Positions 34,131 through 42,923 of a DNA stretch of 64,000 nucleotides are shown one piece after another. Source of the stretch: CALRQJ02 sp943370285 (GTDB lineage Bacteria; Bacteroidota; Bacteroidia; Chitinophagales; Chitinophagaceae); assembly GCA_943370285.1 (NCBI GenBank), contig CALRQJ020000001.1:186001-250000 (forward strand), given 5' to 3'. Each line of letters opens with the position of its first letter. The stretch's first letter is position 1. Made by a program: the position numbers and the translations under genes. Under the pieces are notes generated by a model. It did no database searches. It was not told the DNA's origin and was given only the letters and a program-made list of their open reading frames with translations.

Positions 34131-35510
34131 ATGAAAAAACTAAGTATATATTTTCTATTGCTCATCAGTCTAGTTTCTTGCAAAAAATTTCTAGAACAAG
34201 AAACCTTTAATAGAATAGGCATTGATGAATTATTTAAGGATTTTGAAGGTGCAAGAACCACTTTAATTTCTTGTTATGATAATTTAAAATCGTCGGAGTA
34301 TTATTTGAAGGACTTCTCTATTTATTCCGATATGACAGGTGGCAACATCAAATATGCCCGAACCAATAACCAAGTATTGTTTGGTTCTTACAATTTTACC
34401 AACGATCGTTTGGCAACTGATATGAAGGATTTTTATTCCGTCGCCTACAATACCATTTATAGGGCTAACAATATTCTGCAATACATTGATAAAGCAGCAG
34501 ATGCTACCACTTTTCAAAAAAATAGAATGTTGGCAGATGCTTATACTTTTAGAGCATTAGCTCATTTTGATTTGGTTAGAACCTTTGCTCAACCCTATAA
34601 CTTTACGTCAGATGCTTCGCATCAAGGTATTGTGATTAGGACTACTAACACATTGTTAACTGATCCTGTCGCACCACCCGCAACAGTTAAGCAAGTGTAC
34701 GATCAAATCATTAGCGATTTAGAAACAGCCATCACCTTATATGCCAACAGTATTCCCATCTACCAATCTGGCACCGATAAAATATTTTTCTCCGGCAATG
34801 CTGCAAAAGCTTTACTGGCAAGGGTTGCATTGTATAAAGAAGATTGGGCAAAAGCCATTAGTTTGAGTAATGATGTTTTAGGTGGCAATCAATATCCCCT
34901 CATTAGTAATGCTCAATACGTTAATTCTTGGAGTAAGCAAATCATTAGTTCTGAGTCAATTTTTGAATTAGGTTATGGTAACAGAACAGGTGGCTCGCTA
35001 GGCGATTATTACAACCCCGGAACTACCTTATACGGCCAATTAGCTGCCACTAACGATATCATGAATTTATTTACGGCCAATGATGTAAGAAACCAAAGTT
35101 CAATGTTTAAGCCTGCTGTAATAAGTGGCACCACGTATTATTTTTCTCGTAAATACCAAGGCACAAGCGATACCGCCAATAATATAAAAATCATCCGTGC
35201 TTCTGAATTGTATTTGATTAGAGCAGAAGCTGCCGCTGAATTGGATAATTTAACAAATGCCTTGACAGATCTTAACTTAATTCGCAAACGAGGAAACCCG
35301 GCAGCAACTAATTTTACATCTGCCATTAAACAAGAAGTATTAGATGAAATTTTTAATGAAAGAAGAAGAGAACTTTGTTACGAAAGCCATTTGTTTTACG
35401 ATATAGCAAGAAAGAAAAAAAATTTGGTAAGAACAGATTGTAATTCTACCAATTGCAGTTTTACTTATCCTAACACAAAATTTGCATCACCATTACCTAT
35501 TACACCTTAA
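34131..35510 (+). CDS. SusD/RagB-family outer-membrane lipoprotein
   Basis: 459 residues from the ATG at 34131, whose signal ends in the lipobox LVSC (Cys17) followed by KKFLEQE, standard for SusD. The helical TPR-like N-half has 'ARTTLISCYDNLKSSEYYLK' and 'ADAYTFRALAHFDLVRTFAQPY'. The C-half has 'IKIIRASELYLIRAEAAAEL', 'ALTDLNLIRKRGNPAA' and 'ILDEIFNERRRELCYE'-like end motifs. It caps the SusC barrel and binds the ligand. The gene starts 19 bp after SusC. No glycan type can be read from the sequence, and no glycoside hydrolase is in this operon. Confidence 0.94.
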   Translation: MKKLSIYFLLLISLVSCKKFLEQETFNRIGIDELFKDFEGARTTLISCYDNLKSSEYYLKDFSIYSDMTGGNIKYARTNNQVLFGSYNFTNDRLATDMKDFYSVAYNTIYRANNILQYIDKAADATTFQKNRMLADAYTFRALAHFDLVRTFAQPYNFTSDASHQGIVIRTTNTLLTDPVAPPATVKQVYDQIISDLETAITLYANSIPIYQSGTDKIFFSGNAAKALLARVALYKEDWAKAISLSNDVLGGNQYPLISNAQYVNSWSKQIISSESIFELGYGNRTGGSLGDYYNPGTTLYGQLAATNDIMNLFTANDVRNQSSMFKPAVISGTTYYFSRKYQGTSDTANNIKIIRASELYLIRAEAAAELDNLTNALTDLNLIRKRGNPAATNFTSAIKQEVLDEIFNERRRELCYESHLFYDIARKKKNLVRTDCNSTNCSFTYPNTKFASPLPITP

Positions 35511-35520
35511 TATGATAGTT

Positions 35521-36096
35521 ATGAAAAAACTTATACCTTTTTTTGCAATCATCACCCTAATCATTGCGGGTTGCAAAAAGAACTTTAACGCTGAGGCAAC
35601 TTATGCCAAGCCAACCATCGCAGCAACATGGGCAAAGAATGAGCCCTTCTATGCACCAAAAGGAGAAGTGTACATCGATTCCATCAATGTATGGCGACCT
35701 TTCATTGGTTTTGCTTTTACCTCTGCCGCCGACCCCAACAAACTAGGTTTTGCCAATCCGTATAATATAGGTAAAGGCACCAATGCCCTTAACATAAGAA
35801 GTTTGTACAGTAACGAACGTATTTCAAGCGATTCCGGGTATTACAATATCACCATTCCTAAATGTTTTGAATTTATCCCAAAGTCTCCCGACTCAACACA
35901 TATGGGCACCGTTAATGTATTGCCACAAAAAGTTAGGGTGTACAGAATAGGTGGTAGCTTTTTTGAGCTTGGTATTAGTGGTAGTGGAGGAAGCTACAAT
36001 ACATTAGCAGGCACATTTAATATTGATATAGTGTTTGATGAAACATCAATTGGTGGCCCGGCAGCTAGAGTAAGAAAATATCGTTTCAGACCTTAA
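35521..36096 (+). CDS. Unknown surface or periplasmic lipoprotein in the SusCD operon
   Basis: About 191 residues from the ATG at 35521 (an ATG at 35512 in the same frame is possible). Signal peptide with lipobox IAGC (Cys18), then KKNF. The mature part has two Trp-containing segments ('AATWAKNEPFYAPKGEVYID', 'NVWRPFIGFAF'), an all-beta central region with many Gly/Ser and 'VLPQKVRVYRIGGSFFELGI'. The end 'RVRKYRFRP' is basic. No family is recognised. Its place between SusD and a MauG-like peroxidase suggests it is a ligand-binding or peroxidase-partner protein, by loose analogy with MbnP next to MbnH; direct motif similarity to MbnP was not seen. Confidence 0.8.
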   Translation: MKKLIPFFAIITLIIAGCKKNFNAEATYAKPTIAATWAKNEPFYAPKGEVYIDSINVWRPFIGFAFTSAADPNKLGFANPYNIGKGTNALNIRSLYSNERISSDSGYYNITIPKCFEFIPKSPDSTHMGTVNVLPQKVRVYRIGGSFFELGISGSGGSYNTLAGTFNIDIVFDETSIGGPAARVRKYRFRP

Positions 36097-36106
36097 AACA
36101 ATTCAC

Positions 36107-37255
36107 ATGCGTAAGACTAATATAGTAACCGGTTTTTTAATATTAGCCGGTGCAGGACTTTGTCTCTCTTTTAATAGTGGCGAAGGCAAATACAATATCA
36201 AAAGATTGCGGAAATTGTATAGCAGTGGCGATTATTCAAAATGGCCAAAAGCTGTTGTACATGATAGCGTTGTTAATTTTAAAGACATTGGGATTTTAGA
36301 TAGCGTTCCCTACCCTGCCGATAATCCAAAAAATAAAGCAGCAGAAGATTTGGGTAAGATGTTGTTTTTTGATCCAAGACTTTCCGTATCCGGACAAATT
36401 GCTTGTGCCTCCTGCCATGACCCTCAACTAGGTTGGGGTGATGGTAAGCGTTTGGCATTTGGCCATGATAGAAAATTAGGTGGCCGAAATGCCATGACCA
36501 TTTTAAATACAGCTTATTACAAAACTTTGTTTTGGGATGGCAGGGCTAGTAGCTTAGAAGACCAAGCACAATTTCCGGTGAAGGATCATTTAGAAATGAA
36601 CCAAGGTTTAGGAGCTATGCAAAATAAAGTAAAATCGTTTAACGGTTATAAGCCTTTGTTTAAAAAAGCATTTGGCGATGAAGACATAAATTTAGATAGG
36701 ATTTTTAAAGCAATCGCTTCTTTCGAAAGAACAATTGTTAGTCCGCCAAGCAGATTTGATAACTTCATTAAAGGTAAATCAGAAGCCTTGAAAGATGAAG
36801 AAGTGTTGGGTTTACACTTATTTAGAACCAAGGCAGGCTGTGTGAACTGTCATAATGGTGGTTTATTTAGCGATAACCAGTTTCACAACGATGGACAAAC
36901 TTTATTTGGCAGCGATAATGAAGACCTAGGCTTATACAATGTAACGGGTAAAAAAGAAGATGTGGGCAAATTTAAAACGCCATCATTACGAGAAACCATT
37001 AATACCGGACCATGGTTTCATCATGGTAATTTTCCAACCATCAAAGATGTAATTTTCTTCTACAATTTAGGCAACCCGGCTCCCATTCAAAAAAAATATC
37101 AGGGTACCGCAAGAGACAGTTTATTACCCAAAACTTCTCCCATTTTACATAAATTAAATTTAACAGATAAAGAAGTAAATGCATTGGCCGCTTTTTTACA
37201 ATCCATTACCACAATACCTAGAAGATTAAACCCTCCGGTAGATTTTCCCAAATAA
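36107..37255 (+). CDS. Dihaem cytochrome c peroxidase (MauG/CcpA family)
   Basis: 382 residues with an N-terminal signal or anchor (about 6-22). Two haem c sites: CASCH (100-104) and CVNCH (245-249). Family context is 'GKMLFFDPRLSVSGQIACAS', 'GGRNAMTILNTAYYKTLFWDGRA' (key residues NT..Y and WDGRA), 'AIASFERTI' and 'FKTPSLRETINTGPWFHHG'. Members reduce H2O2 or carry out oxidative modification of partner proteins in the periplasm (MauG, MbnH). The region 'KLYSSGDYSKWPKAVVHDSV' before the haem domain is an N-terminal extension. It starts 10 bp after the lipoprotein and ends the operon at a terminator. Confidence 0.93.
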   Translation: MRKTNIVTGFLILAGAGLCLSFNSGEGKYNIKRLRKLYSSGDYSKWPKAVVHDSVVNFKDIGILDSVPYPADNPKNKAAEDLGKMLFFDPRLSVSGQIACASCHDPQLGWGDGKRLAFGHDRKLGGRNAMTILNTAYYKTLFWDGRASSLEDQAQFPVKDHLEMNQGLGAMQNKVKSFNGYKPLFKKAFGDEDINLDRIFKAIASFERTIVSPPSRFDNFIKGKSEALKDEEVLGLHLFRTKAGCVNCHNGGLFSDNQFHNDGQTLFGSDNEDLGLYNVTGKKEDVGKFKTPSLRETINTGPWFHHGNFPTIKDVIFFYNLGNPAPIQKKYQGTARDSLLPKTSPILHKLNLTDKEVNALAAFLQSITTIPRRLNPPVDFPK

Positions 37256-37276
37256 TGGATTCTAATTAATTGTAGA

Positions 37277-37305
37277 AACGTTCGGTCAAAACCCGAACGT
37301 TTTTT
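37277..37305 (+). terminator. Intrinsic terminator of the SusCD-peroxidase operon
   Basis: Perfect stem AACGTTCGG / CCGAACGTT (37277-37285 and 37293-37301) with a 7-base loop and a T run. It lies 21 bp after the peroxidase stop. Confidence 0.88.
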
Positions 37306-37347
37306 GTTCTTGAGGTTTAAACACTCAATTTGTTGTACTTTCAAAGC

Positions 37348-37848
37348 ATGAGAATTGATAACCTAAGCGAATTACCCGAATGGGATGACCATGAATTTGA
37401 AGATGAAGATGCCAAGGCCGAGTCATGGAAACCCAATCCTACCAAATTAGCTTGTAAAGCCATGTATCAACAATGGAATACAGTACTCATTTTATTAAGG
37501 GCTGCTTTTGATAGTTTAAAAACACCAGCTGACGATGCGATGTTTGGACCTGATTATTGGGATCATCACAAAGACATTATCATCAGTGATGCGTATGAAG
37601 TTGGTGCTAAAATTAAAAGTTCAGAAGCTGGGCTTTACATTATACGAATGGAAAATGCTGCTATCATCAGAAAAACAGCGCAATTCATTTATATCTCGAT
37701 GCACAGCTTTGTTGAAGAAGGTATAATGGAAGATATGCATCGTCAAATCATAAGAGATGAGATTGATAAATTTAGAACGCTATTTAAAACATGGGTAGCC
37801 ACTTTTGAAAAAGATGATGTTGAAGACGAATGGGGTTTATTCATCTAG
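37348..37848 (+). CDS. Conserved-looking small acidic protein, unknown function
   Basis: About 166 residues from the ATG at 37348; the frame is open from 37330 but has no ATG before. TACTTTCA, two bases off the -7 consensus, is 4-11 bp upstream. The N-terminus is very acidic ('LPEWDDHEFEDEDAKAE'). The rest is helical, with 'YQQWNTVLILLRAAFDSLKT' and 'LYIIRMENAAIIRKTAQFIY'. No signal peptide, membrane helix or known motif. It is soluble and stands alone between the peroxidase operon terminator and the convergent GH2 gene (18 bp between stops). Confidence 0.8.
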   Translation: MRIDNLSELPEWDDHEFEDEDAKAESWKPNPTKLACKAMYQQWNTVLILLRAAFDSLKTPADDAMFGPDYWDHHKDIIISDAYEVGAKIKSSEAGLYIIRMENAAIIRKTAQFIYISMHSFVEEGIMEDMHRQIIRDEIDKFRTLFKTWVATFEKDDVEDEWGLFI

Positions 37849-37866
37849 CAATAACACACCATTCTT

Positions 37867-40296
37867 TTATTGAGCTAAAATGTTTACAGTTGCAGCTTTC
37901 AATCCATTTGATGTTGCCTTTAACTGAAAGGTGGATGGTTTATTACTACTTTGTACAATCACTTGGCATTTACCGTTGAATAAGCTGCGTTTATAGTTGC
38001 CATCTAAAAATTTATCTGCTTCATGACTGCTTGGGTCTCCATTACCAACGCCAATTATTTTAGCATCGCCAATCAACTCAAATGTAATCATCTGGTTAGC
38101 ATCAGGCACCGCCCTACTCTTGCTATCATTAACCGTTACATTAATTACAGTAGCATCTTTACCATCGGCTGTAATGGTTGTTCTATCGGGAGTTAACACT
38201 ATTTCAGTGGCTTCTCCGGTGGTTTCCACAGTTGTTTTAAACTTTCTGCCATGCTTGTAGGCAATGGCTTCTAAAGTTCCGGGTTGATAATTTACCTGCC
38301 ATTTTAAATGACTGTTTCGGGGCATTTTTTTCTTGCCCAACGATTGTTGATTTAAAAACAATTCTACTTCATCGGCATTACTGTTTACCCAAACATCAAC
38401 GACATCGCCAACTTTTCTTGCTTCGCCGTTTAATCCTCTTGGTGTATTCCAATGCGGAGAAATATGCAATACATCTTTAGTAGTCCACCAAGATTGATAG
38501 TAGTAATAAATATTTTTGGGGAATCCACACATATCTAAAATACCAAAATGCGAATTGATGTTTGGCCAAGCAAAAGGTGTTGGTTCGCCACGGTAATCAA
38601 AACCTGTCCAGATAAAACTACCTAACCAATATTTTTTGTCAGCCGCAAGCTTCCACCAATCTTCGGCGGTATTGGCCCACCATGGCGCTGAAATATCTTG
38701 ATCGGGTACATAAGCCCTGATAGAATCTCTTACATAAATTCCTCTAGTGGTAACGGTGCTGCCCATTTCAGTTCCAATGATTGGTTGGGTTGGATACTGC
38801 TTGTGATACATTTCAATATCTTTAATTCGATAATTAAAACTTCGAATGGGTACAACTTCATTTGCACCATAATAGATTTTACCATTATCGGCTGCATACG
38901 TACACAATCTTGTTGGATCTAGCTCTAATTGCTTAGCCATCATAGTCTGTGCAATTCGTTTGCCAATACTATTGCTGTGAATTAGTCCTTCTTCATTGCC
39001 AATAGACCACATGAATACGGAAGGATGATTTCTATCTCTTTTAATCAATCGCTCTAATTGACTTAAATACTCAGCACCACTATTTAATAAACGGGTTTCA
39101 TCCATTACTAAAATACCTAAACTATCACATGCATCTAACAATTCAGGTGTTGGTGCATTATGACTTGTTCTATACCCATTCACTCCCATTTCTTTCAAAA
39201 GTCTGATGCGATAATATTGCAAATAATCCGGCAAAGCCGAACCAACGCCTGCATGATCTTGATGACAGTTTACACCATTTATTTTAACTGATTTCCCATT
39301 CAATAATAACCCATCGGTTGTATTCATTACAATTGTTCTAATGCCAAAACGAGTAGTAACACTATCAATCACTTTTCCGTCTTGTCTAATAAGTGAAATG
39401 GCACGATATAAATAAGGATTTTCTAATGACCATAGTTTGGGATTTTGAAGGGTGATATTAAACTGTACTTGTTTTTCTTGATTAACTGCGAGTTTCATAG
39501 ATTGTTCTGAAGAAGAAGCAATTCTTTCTCCATTGCGGTGGGTGATAATGGTTTGCACCGTTGCACCAACCGGATTTAGGCTTTTGTTGGTAACGGCCAA
39601 ACTTACATCAACAAGTGCTTTGTTATTATTAACTTTTGAATGTATGAAAATGCTATTTTCTACCACATGTGTATTATTGTATTGATGCAACCAAACATGC
39701 CTATAAATACCAGCTCCTTCATAAAACCAACCTTCGTACTGCGTGGCATCAACCCGTACTACAAGCACATTGGTTTTTTGATAATTGACAAAATCTGTAA
39801 TATCAAATGAAGCACCTAAATAGCCACTCAAATTATTGCCTAAATAAATCCCATTGATCCAATAACTACTATTGCGAAAAACCCCATCAAATTGCAATAC
39901 AAAACGTTGACCCGAATCTTTTGCATTTACATCAAATTTTTTTCTATACCAACCAATACTGTTTTGAGGAAACAATCCACCAACGGGCTTGTAGCCATGT
40001 GCCATTACATCAAAGTTGGAAGAATTTTCAAATGGCAATTCTACCGCCCAATCATGCGGTAAATCTAGCTGTCGCCAACTACTATCATTAAACAAAGGAG
40101 CAATAGCCGTATTATCACCTTTACCTGTTTTAGAAAAAATATTGCCAATACTATAATTAAAATCTTTAACAGCATCAGCTGCATGACCAAGCTGAAATTT
40201 CCATCCGTTATCAAAATTCAATGTTTGTCTTGATTGAGCAAATGCCCCCACATACAAACAGCTTATCATACAAAACTGTAACAGCAAATTTTTCAT
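37867..40296 (-). CDS. Glycoside hydrolase family 2 beta-galactosidase-like enzyme
   Basis: About 809 residues from the ATG at 40296, which begins the signal peptide MKNLLLQFCMISCLYVGAFA. Order: jelly-roll sugar-binding domain ('LDLPHDWAVELPF', 'GWYRKKFDV'), immunoglobulin-like domain, TIM barrel with acid/base Glu435 in 'WSIGNEEG' and nucleophile Glu510 in 'IIGTEMGST', then a DUF4982-like domain. A C-terminal Ig-like domain follows ('ITADGKDATVINVTVND', 'GDAKIIGVGNGDPSSHE'). This architecture is typical of Bacteroidota beta-galactosidases. It is last in a minus-strand operon after GH53 and a clan GH-A enzyme, which fits cleavage of galacto-oligosaccharides into galactose in the periplasm. 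Substrate specificity is inferred. Confidence 0.9.
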   Translation of the reverse strand: MKNLLLQFCMISCLYVGAFAQSRQTLNFDNGWKFQLGHAADAVKDFNYSIGNIFSKTGKGDNTAIAPLFNDSSWRQLDLPHDWAVELPFENSSNFDVMAHGYKPVGGLFPQNSIGWYRKKFDVNAKDSGQRFVLQFDGVFRNSSYWINGIYLGNNLSGYLGASFDITDFVNYQKTNVLVVRVDATQYEGWFYEGAGIYRHVWLHQYNNTHVVENSIFIHSKVNNNKALVDVSLAVTNKSLNPVGATVQTIITHRNGERIASSSEQSMKLAVNQEKQVQFNITLQNPKLWSLENPYLYRAISLIRQDGKVIDSVTTRFGIRTIVMNTTDGLLLNGKSVKINGVNCHQDHAGVGSALPDYLQYYRIRLLKEMGVNGYRTSHNAPTPELLDACDSLGILVMDETRLLNSGAEYLSQLERLIKRDRNHPSVFMWSIGNEEGLIHSNSIGKRIAQTMMAKQLELDPTRLCTYAADNGKIYYGANEVVPIRSFNYRIKDIEMYHKQYPTQPIIGTEMGSTVTTRGIYVRDSIRAYVPDQDISAPWWANTAEDWWKLAADKKYWLGSFIWTGFDYRGEPTPFAWPNINSHFGILDMCGFPKNIYYYYQSWWTTKDVLHISPHWNTPRGLNGEARKVGDVVDVWVNSNADEVELFLNQQSLGKKKMPRNSHLKWQVNYQPGTLEAIAYKHGRKFKTTVETTGEATEIVLTPDRTTITADGKDATVINVTVNDSKSRAVPDANQMITFELIGDAKIIGVGNGDPSSHEADKFLDGNYKRSLFNGKCQVIVQSSNKPSTFQLKATSNGLKAATVNILAQ

Positions 40297-40316
40297 AACT
40301 AAGTGTTTAACATATA

Positions 40317-42899
40317 TTACTTCAACCAACCTGATTCTATTTCAATACTACATTGTTTACTTCCTGTTAAGGTTCCATCTACAATGATTTGTAATTTTTC
40401 TAATAACAATGGATTGATTATTGTAGCATTTGCCTGCTTAAACCATAAAGGCAAGAAACCGGGATAGGGTCTTGGCAATAGCAACATAGCCGTAGGTTGC
40501 ATTTCGGTAAATGGGATTTCGATGTCGGCAAATTCACTACCTAACGTAACATTTTTTGAAAAAGTAGCAGCATCAGTTTGCGTTAACCCAACATTAATAA
40601 TGGCTGCTGCCTGATTAATAACTCTTGCCCTAATTACTAGTTTAGTACACTTAGCAACATCTCCTAGTCTTCCACTCCATTTATCGCCAAAAAAATGTTG
40701 AAAGCCTACCAACAAATCTTCATCAACTGATTTACCGTTTAACTGAAGTACCAATTGATTGGGCTTATCAACCGTTACATATTGGGCATTATAATTTCTC
40801 CAATTCGGCAAATACAAATTGGTATTGATTCGATGTGTATTGGCATTGAAAATTTCTATTCGTGCATTAGCAGTGGCAACATTAGTTTGATAAAAAGCAG
40901 TATGGTAATTATCCCATGTAAATGGATTATGTTCTAACGCATCAGGATATTGAACATAGCTGCCATTAGCTTTCTTCAATACAATTTTATACTGTAGTTG
41001 ACCGGGTGTTATCAAATCTACAGGGACACTTACTTTGAAATCGGTTAGAGATACTCTTTCAGCCGTCAATGTTCTTAACTGCCAATTTAATTTTCCGATT
41101 TGTACAAAAACAGAATCTTTCTTTATGGCAGATGAAAATTGCATGTTTATTTCAAATGATTTTCCTGCAGTTACTTCTGCTAAAGGCTGATGTAATAATT
41201 TATTGTTTTCAGGCTTTAAAACTGGCATTACAAATTCATTCAATTTGAGATTATTAAATGAAAGTGTTTCATCCACTACTGCCATTTGATTAACATTCAT
41301 CAATATATAAGTCCCGGCTGAAAGTAAAACTTTACCATTCACTACAGTGGTAGTGAATGTATTTCCGCTATTTATTCCTTTTACTGTAAATGCATTACCT
41401 AAATCTGGTAAAGTCAATTGCATTAATCTATCTCTATTCAATATTTGAATTACTTCTCTTTTAGGTGACGAACGGCCAAATGGATCTTCAACAACAATTG
41501 CATCAGGCATAACTTCTAACCGCCAAATACCATTTGATAACTTGTCTAAAAAATAGGCTCCTGTTCCATCATACTTCACTACAGGTGAATGACCAACTCC
41601 TGCAATATGTTTTAAAGCTGAAATACTTATTGGTGTAGAAGTAGTGGTATTAGAATAATAAAATGCTTCATCTGAATTCATTTCACTCAATTGCTGATGG
41701 TAGCTAATACGGAAAGATTCAAATGCAGTATCTGCGGGATACGCACCGTAAGATTTCAACCTAGGAACTGCATGAAATACTTTTGCCGCAATCAACAAAC
41801 TAATAGCTTTTGAAGGTGTATAGGCAAGATTTACAAAATGTGTTTGATACTCTGTGTTACCGTAAGCTGTTGCCAAAGGATCGTAAGCAAATTGGGTTGC
41901 CCATTGAAAACCTGCTGTTCTAAAACTCCTTGCCATAGCGGGATACATGATAGGTTGAAACACATCACCTGCATCAAATTCATATACCATTCTAGCCTTA
42001 CCGGCGTATTGGGGAATAGTATCTCCAAAAGGAATTTTATAATTATCTACATGTGGTAAATAATTGCCCTGTAAAGTATGATTAGCTACTAATCCTGTAG
42101 GATACCATTGAAAACTTACGCCATCAATAGCTGCTTTTGCAACTGCGTCGGCGTAGGCAGGTGATTCGCTGATATTATAAAAAACCGGCTTGGTCCACCC
42201 CGTACTTTTTACAGCCTTTGTCATTCGGTTGACATAATCTGTGACTTTATTTTTTGCACCGCTATGATGTGGCTCATTATTGATTTCCATGGCAACTACC
42301 GCTTCGTCATCATGATAGGTGAGTTTGGTGTATGGATTTACATGTTTAAAAAACTGTTTCAAATAATTTTCTTGCGCAGCAATTGCCGTGTCATTTACCA
42401 AGGCTTTTTGCTTAGGATAAATAGTTGAAAAACCTTTGGTTTTTTCATCTCGTTCCGGATAACCATTTCCCCAAAAAGCAATGGGTGTAATGAGAATTTT
42501 GATGTTTCTTTCTTTAAGTTTATAAATGAGATAATCGAACAAACGTAGGTGTTCATTGGCTAATAAATTACCGGCAGAGTCTGTTATTTCAGTATCCCAA
42601 ACATGCACCCTGAATGCATTTAAACCCAATCTTGCCATGTGGTACACATCAGCATCAATTGCTTTTTCTACATCAATACCTAAGGCTTTATGAGAACGAT
42701 ATCCGTAAGCAAATGGAACGGTATAATTCACACCAAAAAAACTTGCTTCCGAATTGGTATTTTTCCAACGCATCACTCCTTGCTTATCAACATATAATTT
42801 ATCTGCCTTTTTACTATTTGATGTTTGAGCTAAGAGTATTGTAGTTGTCAGCATCAGTATAAAACTGAGGTTCATCAACTTTATTGAAGTTGTGTTCAT
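40317..42899 (-). CDS. Clan GH-A glycoside hydrolase (GH5-like; possibly GH147)
   Basis: About 860 residues from the ATG at 42899 (the extra upstream codons start with TTG). Signal peptide to about LLAQ. The N-terminal ~370 residues are a GH-A barrel: 'SFFGVNYTVPFAYGYR', 'ARLGLNAFRVHVWD', 'ILITPIAFWGNGYPERDE', acid/base Glu209 in 'VAMEINNEPHH' and probable nucleophile Glu307 in 'MVYEFDAGD'. The C-terminal half contains beta-domains without catalytic motifs. Between a GH53 endo-galactanase gene and a GH2 gene, an exo- or endo-beta-galactosidase role on beta-1,4-galactan is likely. The protein's length, layout and context recall GH147, but that is from memory. Confidence 0.8.
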   Translation of the reverse strand: MNTTSIKLMNLSFILMLTTTILLAQTSNSKKADKLYVDKQGVMRWKNTNSEASFFGVNYTVPFAYGYRSHKALGIDVEKAIDADVYHMARLGLNAFRVHVWDTEITDSAGNLLANEHLRLFDYLIYKLKERNIKILITPIAFWGNGYPERDEKTKGFSTIYPKQKALVNDTAIAAQENYLKQFFKHVNPYTKLTYHDDEAVVAMEINNEPHHSGAKNKVTDYVNRMTKAVKSTGWTKPVFYNISESPAYADAVAKAAIDGVSFQWYPTGLVANHTLQGNYLPHVDNYKIPFGDTIPQYAGKARMVYEFDAGDVFQPIMYPAMARSFRTAGFQWATQFAYDPLATAYGNTEYQTHFVNLAYTPSKAISLLIAAKVFHAVPRLKSYGAYPADTAFESFRISYHQQLSEMNSDEAFYYSNTTTSTPISISALKHIAGVGHSPVVKYDGTGAYFLDKLSNGIWRLEVMPDAIVVEDPFGRSSPKREVIQILNRDRLMQLTLPDLGNAFTVKGINSGNTFTTTVVNGKVLLSAGTYILMNVNQMAVVDETLSFNNLKLNEFVMPVLKPENNKLLHQPLAEVTAGKSFEINMQFSSAIKKDSVFVQIGKLNWQLRTLTAERVSLTDFKVSVPVDLITPGQLQYKIVLKKANGSYVQYPDALEHNPFTWDNYHTAFYQTNVATANARIEIFNANTHRINTNLYLPNWRNYNAQYVTVDKPNQLVLQLNGKSVDEDLLVGFQHFFGDKWSGRLGDVAKCTKLVIRARVINQAAAIINVGLTQTDAATFSKNVTLGSEFADIEIPFTEMQPTAMLLLPRPYPGFLPLWFKQANATIINPLLLEKLQIIVDGTLTGSKQCSIEIESGWLK

Positions 42900-42923
42900 G
42901 TGCAATCTATTAATTGATGACTA

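Noticed and set aside
35521..36096. Lipoprotein called as MbnP homologue
   Set aside because: Gene context is suggestive, but no MbnP sequence motif could be identified by eye, so only the analogy is reported.
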